DNA of 64,000 bases from Gordionus sp. m RMFG-2023 (Eukaryota; Nematomorpha; Gordioida; Chordodea; Parachordodidae), in assembly GCF_954871325.1 (NCBI RefSeq), contig NC_088777.1:18515366-18579365 (forward strand), in the 5' to 3' direction. The notes under the pieces were generated by a model. It was not told the origin of the DNA. It ran no database searches and was given only the letters and a program-made list of their open reading frames with translations. The translations under genes were made by a program, and so were the position numbers. Shown one piece after another: positions 33,635 through 45,600 of this stretch; within the stretch, counting starts at the first letter, position 1; every line of letters begins with the position of its first letter.

Positions 33635-36600
33635 GTAAATTTTTAACAAATAATTTATTTATTAGATAATTTTAAAATGATCTAAAAAAATTAACAATTA
33701 TTTAAATTTGCTGAACATAAAGGGGTAAATAAAAACAAAAACATTGCATGTACCAGTTTGGTATAATTATAGTAATTCTAATATTTCTCTAAGAACACTA
33801 GTATTAAACATATGCTGTTGACACTTTAATAAATTGTGCTACAAAATCTTGCTGGACCAAGCTGTGGTAACATAATAAAATATAGACCTGACTTATTGCC
33901 CAAAAATATTAATGTATTTTCTTTCCTATACCTCCTTTATTACCTGATTGAATATCACAATATATAAAATCAATAAATAAAAAAAGTTTAAAAAAAATTA
34001 TTTTCATATCAGATTTTGTAATAAATAGAATAAAATAGATAAATATTGAATTGTCAAAGTTATTGCTCACAACATTAAATTAGAGAAGAAGGTAAAATAT
34101 TTAAGTTTGTATTTCTTCCTTATCTTTTTTCAAATTTGCTATGGGCAGGCATGTGCTTAAAAAAAATATTGTTTTACTGGTCTCTAGCTGGTGTCTTTGT
34201 AAGGTAATTAGCATCATCTCTAGACCTTGCCTAAAAATTCCTACTAGTCTTTAGATGTGTATTGCATTCATAAAACTGATGAGGCAACTACTACCAAGAA
34301 TATTTATAATCTAACTTTGTTGTTGCATATCCTTTTGAAACATGATATCTTAGATATATAATATAGATAATCAGACATCTATCCACTACTGAAATACAGT
34401 CACATTTATGACTATAAAACAGACTAAAAAGACGAAAAATTATTTTTAAATTAAAAATTTTTATATCAAATATAATTTTTTAAAAAGTGAATTTTTAAAA
34501 AAAATTACTACCTAATATCCTTTGAAAATAAGTATTACTTATTTATATATTCTTTTATAATATCTTTGTGTGCTTATAAATGCAAAAGAAAATTGCTGAG
34601 AATGCTTATAGAAATCTAAGAAGAAACATTAATAATAACCCTTTTATTACTCTAGCTTATGAATTCATATAAAACTAAATGTTGTTCAGTCTAACTCTTT
34701 TTAAGAAATATAACATTGTGATTAATATGTCCCTTTTTCTTTTTCTTTTAAATTTTATAATAAAAGTAATTATATATTTTTTAGGGCTGTGCTGATCCAC
34801 ATATTTTTCACTGATCCAATTTGATATTGGTTCAAAACCGATCCAATATTTATACTAATTTTTCACCACCCCCCTTTGAACCAAATATAATTAAGAAATC
34901 AATATTTTTTATGCAAAAAATTGAATTATGTTTTATTTAATTTTTTTACTTCTACAATTAAAGACTATAATTTTTATAAAATTACAATATAATAGATAAA
35001 AAATATATATAATTTAGTATCAAAATTTTTCCAAATATTTGTTTTATTAAGAATTGCTGATATTGTTGGCTGACATTCAGGGCTATTTTTTTAAAAATTT
35101 GATTTGTTTCTTCTAATATTTCTCATTCTTTTTGTATTAGCTTTATGTTTACGGATATTGGTAGTATTAAATGAATATTTTATTATTCCTACCCGTGAAA
35201 TTAGAATTCCGCAGATAACACATTTGCAAAATTATCTTTGTCTTTTGTAAAATATTTCCATAATTTAGATACCATATTTAAAAAAATTCTTTTATTTAAA
35301 GTATAAATAATAAAATTGGCGTTATTATTTAAAAAGATTTAAAATAAATAAAACTTTGGATGTTCCTTTCTATTTTTATAAAAAACTTTAAAAATATTAT
35401 AAATCTATTTAAAATAAATAAATAACAATTGATTTTCAAAATTTTGATCAGATAAACAAGAGTGCTCAATATCTTACATTGTGCTAAATACATGTTCAAC
35501 TGGCGAAGATAGGAGGGTTATATTATATTTAATAAATAAAAATTTAATTGAGGGGATTTATTAAAAATTAAAGAATAAACTTTATTTTAAAATAGTTCAT
35601 CTTCAAAAGATTCTTCATTCAGATCCTCATCAATGTTTTTTTCTCTTTATCAGATAATAATCTGGTATGTGTGTTTTTCTAAAGTAATCAAAGTCTGGTT
35701 TTCTTCGTCAAGGTATTTTCTAGTGCTGTAAACATTTCAAAAAAAATCGAACGCGTTCACGTTCATGAACCGTTCAAAATTTTATGATAAATTTTTTTAA
35801 AATTTAATTTAAATAAATGTCTTATATTTTATAACACAATATATTAGCCATGTTAAAAAATAATAGTTTTATTTTGATAATATAATTATAAATACAATAT
35901 AATATAGCGAATAACGACATTTTTATTTATAAAAAATTTTTCTTATTAATTTTTAATAACAATTGTTTTTCAAAATTTTCATGATAGGCAAGAACGCTTG
36001 GCAGTTAATACAGCATTAGCTATACTAAAAACGCGCTCTACAGGGGCAGATGTGGGGATTGCAGTATTATACTTAATAAACAATTCTTTTAAAGCGGGGA
36101 ATTTATTAAAAACATTTAATATTTTCTCTTTTGCTTCAAAAAATTGTGATAAGTAATCATCCTCCAATCTGTCCTCTACTTCCTCGTCAAAAAAGAAGGA
36201 TATCTCGGAATTAACACTTCTTTAATTTTTATTTTTAGGATTTTCAATGCTTTTTTTCAATAACACTATAAGTCTATTTTTTATCTGTTCGTTCTGCAGG
36301 AGTTTTATCCAAATATTTGATGTATAATTGCAGATAGAATATTTTGATCTTCAAATATTTGTTTAAATCTTTAAAAGAAATATATGTAATTAATCTGATA
36401 ATGATAGGGTTAATACCTTTTATTAATCCCATTTAATATTGCTTCTATCAATGGCTGACCATATTAGGCCACTAATTTTTTTTAACTTTAAAATAACTAT
36501 CATTTTAGTTGGTGTCAAATAGCCCAAATGCATTTTTTCCTCACTTTCTAAAATAGTGAGCGCTGTTGCAATAGGTTCCCTGATCTTTTTTAATATTTTA

Positions 36601-39600
36601 AAATTTATAAAAAATTTTATTAGGACTTACCAGGCGCGTGCGAAGGAATTTAGTCGGGGGGGGGGATAATAAATTTTTTTGAGAAATATTATTGTTATTT
36701 AAAAATATCAAGCATACATTTATTAGGACTAATAACTATTTCTAATACACAATTTTAAATTATATGAATTATAAAAAAATTATATATATAAACCGGCACA
36801 TAAAAAATATAAAATAATTGTGAATTAAAAAATATAAAGAGAATATAATCACCACATGAATCACTTAAATGACCCAAAATAGAAATTTGAATTTTTTGAA
36901 CTTCCAAAATTTATATATAAAGTATAAAAAATTTAAATGTTGGAAATATAAATATTAATACACAAAAAGTTTAGGAATAATTGTATTTTGTATTACATTT
37001 ACAATGTAAAATCCAATCTTCGTTGGGATTGGGCTAATTTTTCAATTACTCATCCTTGCTTGGCGTCAAATGCCTATAAATATTTAAAAGATCCAAACCA
37101 TTCAATTCACTTTTAGAAGTTGTACTTCTTAGGTATGTTTTTCAGAGAACTGCAGGTCCGGTTCCCGTGCCGGATCGTATTTTAATTTTTACCCGGGCCG
37201 GGTATTTTTTAAAAAAAAACACCCGAGCTGGGCCGAAAAAAATTAAAAAAAAATTTTATATATAATCCTTTTAATACATTGGGAATATAATCTAAAATGT
37301 GTTTGAAATTATACAAAGTATCCATAGCATTTTTTTGGACTATATCTTAGTTAATCTTTTAAACCTAGTTATTCAGTTAACAAGGCATCAAACAAATATT
37401 ATTTTTTTCTATCATCATCTAAAAAGATTGGGAAGGCTTTTGTGAAAGTCTATCAAGTTCATAGAACTATTCGTCCTCTAGTCGACTCAATTATATAATT
37501 CTTATTCACGACTCAAGTTCGAAGTCTAAAGTAAAAAAATGTACAAAACAGAACAAATATCTTAATTAATAATGATAACTAGAGGACGAATATTATTTCA
37601 CGACTTGAGTTCATAACTCGAGTCGACTTAAGTTCGTGACGCGAGTTCATAACTCAAGTCAGTTTGGGTCGATTTTTTTGACCCAAAACAGTTTTCGGCT
37701 AAGTCGACTCGACTTAACACTAGTGGAAATAATATCTGCAGCTTGGTAAGTGCTGCATGATGAATTAAAAACCATTCATTTATTTGGATTATAGTTTTAT
37801 AATACTTTTCTACTGATTTTCTACAAGTCGAGGGAGACAAATATTAAACACGTATAGCTCTCCTTTTGACTCAACAATAACATAAAATTGAAATTCTTCA
37901 TCAACATTAGCCTTAATTTCCTTGAGTTCTAATAAAATGCTCTCCGCTATTCTCATCTTAATCAAGTCAATGCCATGTTTTTGAAAAGTATTACATAAAA
38001 TAGTTGTATAATTAAATAATACATTCTAATGAGAAAAAAATTTGAAATAATTATTGAATCCAATAATTTTCTTGCTTCCAAGGAAATATTTCTTTCAGGT
38101 CTTTGTGATATATCAGTAATAGCATTAATAATCGGCTTTCCTAACTCCATAAAAGCTGTTACTACTTGATGGCGGAGATTCTATCTCGTTGGACAAGCTT
38201 GCACTTTCTTTTTCCCTGTTGGACAAGGAGTTTCAGAAAAATTATTATTTTACTAGAAGATAAATTACGCCACTAGAAATTTGAAAATAATAGGTAAATA
38301 TTACGCCAATGAAAACTTGAAATCGAAATTAATTGATAAAATAACTTAATAGATGAATGCGTTGTTAGGGAGCGCCGCAACATTTTTTCAAAAACACCTG
38401 GAGCTCCCTTTTTAAAATTGGGTAGTGGGAGCTAGCTCTCCTTTAAATTTAAGGTATAAATTAAATTATTTTTTAAATATTAATAATGTTTGTTAATTAA
38501 AATTCAATAAAAATGAAATTTTATTTTTAAATTTATCCATTAATAAATGTTGAGGCGAGTTTTATATTGGTTTTTCATCTAATCATTTTAAATATTAAAC
38601 ATCAAGTTTTTCATTTTTCTATTAAAAATTTTTTGGGAAATCTTGTAAGTCATATTATTCATTTTATAATAAAAAATAGTTTTAGATATTATGGATTTAG
38701 AGATCATAAAAAATATTTTAAACTTCTAAAAGATATTGATCCAGATGATCAAACAAATTTAACGGCAAAATGCCTTTTGTGGTTAAGTAAAAGTATTTCA
38801 TTTTCAAAAGCGAGCAGCTTCAAATCTAAAAAAGCATTTTAAAGTAATCTTTCTTTTAAATACAAAATGATAATTATATTTTTTTTATTTTTGAATAATT
38901 TTTTTTAAAATGGTTATAATTATTTTTGGGCAATTCATTATAGTTGAGCCTGGGTTGTTAGATATTTCTTTTTTAAATATGTTTTAATATTTATTTTAAT
39001 TTTCTCATTACTTGTTCAACCTCCTTTTTTATACCTGAATTAAAATATATCTTTATAAAATACAATACCCCGCTTCCCTCTAGTGCTCCTGTGTAGCGCT
39101 TATTTAGTATTGCAAAACCGGTATGACTAAATACTGAATTGCTAAAATGAATTGCTAAAAAGCAATTAATCATAATCAATCAAATTTTATTATGTATATT
39201 TTATTTAATAAAAATTTTTAAAACTTTTTTTAAAATATACTTAAATTATTTTTTTATTAAATGAAGGATACAGATTAAATATCATATAATATATAATTTT
39301 ATTTTGAGTTAATATTATTATAAAAGAAATATTTTCATAGCTTATTAAAACATAAATAAATTTTTTTCAATTTTAAAAATTAACAAATATATATCCGTAA
39401 GAGGGCGTTATATGCGTAAATATGTAAGTATCATTTTAGGAAACCGGAATGATGATTGGATAGCGCTTTTTTTATATTTGGGTATATATACATATGAAAA
39501 ACCTAAAAATTAAAAAAAAAATTTAGGTTTCTTTGATGTTTAATTTATGAGTAGGTTTAGAATAGTAAAATAATGGAAATTTTCTAAGGTAAATATTGCT

Positions 39601-42600
39601 GGCGTTATTTATCAAAATCTCTTAATTTTTGTTTTATTTGTGTATATTTACGTTCTAAGCATTATCCTAAAAAATTTTTGAAAATATTATGATTTGACCG
39701 AATGCCGAGCTTAAAACCGACCACTTACTAAATATTCAATTGACCAAATTTACTAGTAATACAATTTGAAAAATGTTGATTTTCGTTTTATATATCTATA
39801 AATACGTATAAAACATAATCCCAAAAAATATTATAAAAATATCGCTATTTGGAGGATAACCGACTCGTAACCGAACTGAATTGCTGGCGTTTTAAATCAA
39901 AATATCTTAATTTTTGTTTTATATGTGTATATTTACGTGCTAAGCATTATCCTAAAAAAATTTTTGAAAATAATTTGATTCGACCGATTGCCGAGCTCAA
40001 AACCGACCACTTACTAAATATTCGATTGACCAAATTTACTAGTAATATAATTTGAAAAATGTTGATTTTCGTTTTATATATCTATAAATACGTATAAAAC
40101 ATAATCCCAAAAAATATTTTTAAAATATCTCTATTTGGCGGATAACCGACTCGTAGCCCACCCAATGACTAAATACTGAATTGCTGGCGTTTTAAATCAA
40201 AATATCTTAATTTTTGTTTTATATGTGTATATTTACGTGCTAAGCATTATCCTAAAAAATTTTTTGAAAATAATTTGATTTGACCGATTGCCGAGCTCAA
40301 AACCGACCACTTACTAAATATTCGATTGACCAAATTTACTAGTAATATAATTTGAAAAATGTTGATTTTCGTATTATATGTCTATAAATACGTGTAAAAC
40401 ATAATTCTAAAAAATATTTTTAAAATATCTCTATTTGGCGGATAACCGACTCGTAGCCCACCCAATGACTAAATAATGAATTGCTGGCGTTTTAAATCAA
40501 AATATCTTAATTTTTGTTTTGTACGTGTATATTTACGTGCTAAGCATTACCCTAAAAAATCTTTTGAAAATAATTTGATTTGACCGATTGTCGAGCTTAA
40601 AACCGACCACTTACTAAATATTCGATTGACCAAATTTACTAGTAATATAATTTGAAAAATGTTGATTTTCGTATTATATGTCTATAAATACGTGTAAAAC
40701 ATAATTCTAAAAAATATTTTAAAAATGTCGTGATTTGACGGATAACCGACTCGTAGCCCACCCAATGACTAAATAATGAATTGCTGGCGTTTTAAATCAA
40801 AATATCTTAATTTTTGTTTTATATGTGTATATTTACGTGCTAAGCATTATCCTAAAAAATCTTTTGAAAATAATTTGATTTGACCGATTGCCGAGCTTAA
40901 AACCGACTACTTACTAAATATTCGATTGACCAAATTTACTAGTAATACAATTTGAAAAATGTTGATTTTCGTTTTATATATCTATAAATACGTATAAAAC
41001 ATAATCCCAAAAAATATTTTTAAAATATCGCTATTTGGCGGATAAACGTTTCCTTTAACCTATAATAAAATTTTAAAATGTATTATTAAATATATATTTT
41101 ACCAAAATAAAAACTTTGAGAACAGATCAGACATTTTAATAGCAAAAATATGATTTATAATTATAAAACAATTTTAAATTTTAACGGCTATTATTTAAAA
41201 GTATTTATTTATTTATTTGTTTATTATTTTTTATATACTTCTAACTAACTCAAATTTTTTTATTTTTAAAATAATGCCAAATATTTTTAAAATATTCAGG
41301 AAAATATAATAATTTCGAATATAAATAATAAAGGAAAATAAAAAAATATTAGAAAGAATATAATCATGGGGAGGGGGTTTAAACGCCCCTTTTTTGAATC
41401 TCAATTGCTTACTCTTAGATAATTAAAATTATCTGAAATATTTGCACATACACAATTTTAGAGAGTATTATAGATTTTATTTATTATATAAAAATAAAAG
41501 TAAAAATACTTTAGCAAATAGTATTGCATAAATTTTAAGTGTTAATACAAAAATTATATAAATGTTATAACTAAGAATTTATAGTAAATTTGGTCAATCG
41601 AATATTTAGTAAATGGTCGGTTTTAAGCTCGGCAATCGGTCAAATCAAATTATTTTCAAAAAATTTTTTAGGATAATGCTTAGCACGTAAATATACACAT
41701 ATAAAACAAAAATTAAGAAATTTTGATTTAAAACGCCAGCAATTCATTATTTAGTCATTGGGTGGGCTACGAGTCGGTTATCCGCCAAATAGCGATATTG
41801 GATTATGTTTTATACGTATTTATAGATACATAAAACGAAAATCAACATTTTTCAAATTATATTACTAGTAAATTTGGTCAATCGAATATTTAGTAAGTGG
41901 TCGGTTTTGAGCTCGGCAATCGGTCAAATCAAATTATTTTCAAAAAATTTTTTAGGATAATGCTTAGCACGTAAATATACACATATAAAACAAAAATTAA
42001 GATATTTTGATTTAAAACGCCAGCAATTCAGTATTTAGTCATTGGTCGGTTACGAGTCGGTTATCCGCCAAATAGCGATATTTTAAAAATATTTTTTGGG
42101 ATTATGTTTTATACGTATTTATAGATATATAAAACGAAAATCAACATTTTTCAAATTGTATTACTAGTAAATTTGGTCAATCGAATATTTAGTAAGTGGT
42201 CGGTTTTAAGCTTGGCTTACGGTCAAATCATAATATTTTCAAAAAATTTTTTAGGATAATGCTTAGCACGTAAATATACACATATAAAACAAAAATTAAG
42301 AGATTTTGATAAATAACGCCAGCAATATTTACCTTAGAAAATTTCCATTATTTTACTATTCTAAACCTACTCATAAATTAAACATCAAAGAAACCTAAAT
42401 TTTTTTTTTAATTTTTAGGTTTTTCATATGTATATATACCCAAATATAAAAAAAGCGCTATCCAATCATCATTCCGGTTTCCTAAAATGATACTTACATA
42501 TTTACGCATATAACGCCCTCTTACGGATATATATTTGTTAATTTTTATAATTAAAAAAAATTTATTTATGTTTTAATAAGCTATGAAAATATTTCTTTTA

Positions 42601-45600
42601 TAATAATATTAACTCAAAATAAAATTATATATTATATGATATTTAATCTGTATCCTTCATTTAATAAAAAAATAATTTAAGTATATTTTAAAAAAAGTTT
42701 TAAAAATTTTCATTAAATAAAATATACATAATAAAATTTTGATTGATTATGATTAATTGCTTTTTAGCAATTCATTTTAGCAATTTATTTTAGCAATTCA
42801 GTATTTAGTCATACCCTTGCAAAACAGGTCATAGGGGAGAAGCATGGATGTTTTTTAGATTCTAATTTAGAAAATTTATTACTTTTAAAGGCTAATAAAT
42901 GATTATAAATATTTTGATAGATCATTTAATATAAATTAAACCTTTTGATAAAAAATATTATTTTGTTTCTCGTACTTTCTAAATCAAAGGTGCGGTTATG
43001 GAGTGGCGCTCCTATACTTGGAGCGGGAGCTAGCTTCTTTTAAAAATATAGTAGCGGTAGTGGGAGCTAGCTCCTTTTGAGAAGGTAGGAACGGGAGCGG
43101 GAGCTAGCTACTTTTTAAAAGGATCGTTAACAACTCTGGATGAATGTGATAAATAAATGTAATGAAATATATATTTAATATGAGATAGGAATAAATATTA
43201 ACAAATATAAATTTTTTGAAAAATATGTCCGGCAATTGCATTTTTTGGCTTTGGGGGGGGGATTTGTTCCCCTGCCCCCTCCGCTGTGTATGCGCCTGAG
43301 ACTTACGGTGCAGTATTATTCCAAAAAATATTTATCATTGGTTGAAAGCCTGGTAATCCTCCCATGTCAAATATTTTATCAAACAAATTAGAATTTTCTT
43401 TTACTAATGAGTCTATCAATTTCAAAGAATTATAATATGAATTCCATCTTGTAACAATAGGCCTCAGGCTTTGACTATTTTCATAAATATCATTTTAAGC
43501 TAATAAAAATTTTACAAATATTTGAATATCAATTTTCCAACATATTATTCAAAAATATTAATAAAATGGAAAAATATTTAGTCAAAGAGATTGAAATCAA
43601 ATGATAATTTATTTTATTATTATATTAAATTCAATATTAGTAGTGAGTTAGAATTAATAAGTATTTTTAATAATATTTTAATTATTAATATATATCTATA
43701 ATTTTTTAAATATTTTTTATTTTTACTTCCATTTTGTAGAACAGAAGAAATAAAAATACAAAATTTAAATAAGGCTAAGCATGGTTAAGTGTCATCAGAA
43801 GCTATATCATTATTGAATTCAATTGATCAATCAGAGTTGCTGCTAGTTACATCAATAAATTATTTTTAGTTCACTACTTTGTAGAAATTTACAAAAACCA
43901 AATTTAGATTTGGTTCAGGTTATTTATTTGGCGGAAAATATACATGAACAGGTAGATACAATAAGAATGAATGTAGATAAATATTTTCATAGTATTTATC
44001 TAGACGTTGAATCGAAGGCTAAATTTATGATATAACACTAGTTAAACCTCGTCTATCACCTAGGCCATTATTGAGATGAAAATAAATATTGGCTCAACTG
44101 AGGAATATTATAAAATATCCATTTTCATCCAATTCTTAGATACTTTTTTATCGCAAATAAAAGTACGGTTTTTAGATAAAAAACAAGTCTTTAGCAATCT
44201 TCAAGTTTTATAACCCAAAGATCCTTCTTCGTTTTCTAATGCCACTATTGATAAAATTAAATATTTAGCAAAATTTTATTCCTATGAGATTGATACTAAA
44301 ATAAATTTAATCAGTGAATTCGAATTGTGGTATAAATATTTACTACGTTTAGCTATTTTACCTGAGCATGCTATTGATGCGCTCAATTGGTGTAAAGAAA
44401 CCTTGGCTCAATTTCCTAATATTTTGAATTTGTTTTATATTCATGCATGTTTGCCTATTACAACATGTACGAATCTTTTTCCAACTTGAAAAGGTTGAAA
44501 ACATATTTACGAAGTACTGAATCTCGGCTAAATGGGGTAGCTCTGTTAAATATCCACATTTTCAATAAAAAAAAATTATATTCTACTTATATTGTATGAG
44601 AATTTAAGCTAAGGCCAGTTTTTAAAGCAAATTTTATATAAAGACATTACACTTTATTTCAACTTTACATTTAAAAAAACCATTACATTTAAAAAAACTT
44701 TATTAAATATAATATACTTAACTTGAAATAATAAAAAATAGGCTTGTAATAAGCACGAATTAGTAAATAAAAGTTAAAAATAGAAATATAATTATTATTA
44801 AATTATGAATAATTTAATAGAATAGCTAAAACATAAGACCCTTTCCCCCTCTATAAGAAAATCCTGGATACGCCATTGATAGGCCTTATAAACAACCTTG
44901 ATAAATTATTCTTTAAATCAGCATCAAATGATTTAGATTGATTTTGTTTATTCCATAAATTTTTTCACTTATCAAATGCACTTTTTAATATGTTTTTAAA
45001 ATATAAATTTTCTAATGTTTTTCAGCATCAACACTTGCCACTAAATTAAGATTGTGGCAAGCAAAAAAGTGATGTTTGGGCAGATAAATAAAGTTTTCCT
45101 CTCTATTTTGATTTTCAAATACCTCATTTAATGATAATGATACAAATTCATCTTTAGATATTTTAAAATAATCTATAATATTTTTAAAAATTAACAAAAA
45201 TTAAAATATAGACAATTTATTTATACTTAAAGGCGTAAGAAATTTCTTGCATTATCGTTGACACATAATGTTACCTGTATTTAAAATTTCTTGAGAAGGT
45301 TTGAAATTGTTTCTGCTAAATAATCAAATGTATGTTTGCTAGTTAACCGTTGGCAAGCCAAACATGCCGATTTTCTTTCTAAAGTGACTGCATCCAACCA
45401 GTGGACAGTCATTTCTAAAAATGAACTAATATTTTGAAAACTAGATTTATAATGCAGATTTCTAAATATAATTTAAATATCAAAATTAAATTTAAAATAA
45501 ATAAATATATTTTAACAAATTTATAGATTCAAAGAATTCTATAAAAAAATAGCGATGATATGATGACCATGAATCTGCTGTAATACAAAGAATTGTTTGT

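Larger units (their letters stand above)
39122..42813. mobile_element. Foldback-type element with TA duplication, innermost of the nest
   Basis: TA at 39122-39123 and 42812-42813 flanks a 3688-bp element. Its ends are exact inverted copies, TGACTAAATACTGAATTGCT / AGCAATTCAGTATTTAGTCA. The arms stay complementary for about 480 bp into 39124-39600 and 42330-42811. They then continue as tandem 300-bp units: five in the left arm (39596-41049), about two and a half inverted in the right arm (41585-42330). A 530-bp spacer separates the arms. There is no coding capacity. The arrangement is that of foldback transposons; the transposase source is unknown. Confidence 0.93.
38352..43146. mobile_element. 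hAT 'C' inside B2, perfect TSD
   Basis: GATGAATG at 38352-38359 recurs at 43139-43146, and B1 has the single uninterrupted site (18430-18450 region). The element (38360-43138) starts CGTTGTTAGGGAGCGCC and ends GATCGTTAACAACTCTG. Both ends carry GGGAGCTAGCTC(C)TTTT words. Without the foldback element it is about 1.1 kb. Confidence 0.9.
36623..43306. mobile_element. hAT 'B2' inside D, TSD with one mismatch
   Basis: GGACTTAC (36623-36630) and AGACTTAC (43299-43306) flank the element. It starts CAGGCGCGTGCGAAGG and ends TGTGTATGCGCCTG and is an inverted relative of B1 (18294-22149). It carries its own insertions: a 280-bp MITE (about 37449-37728) and hAT C (38360-43138). Confidence 0.9.
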
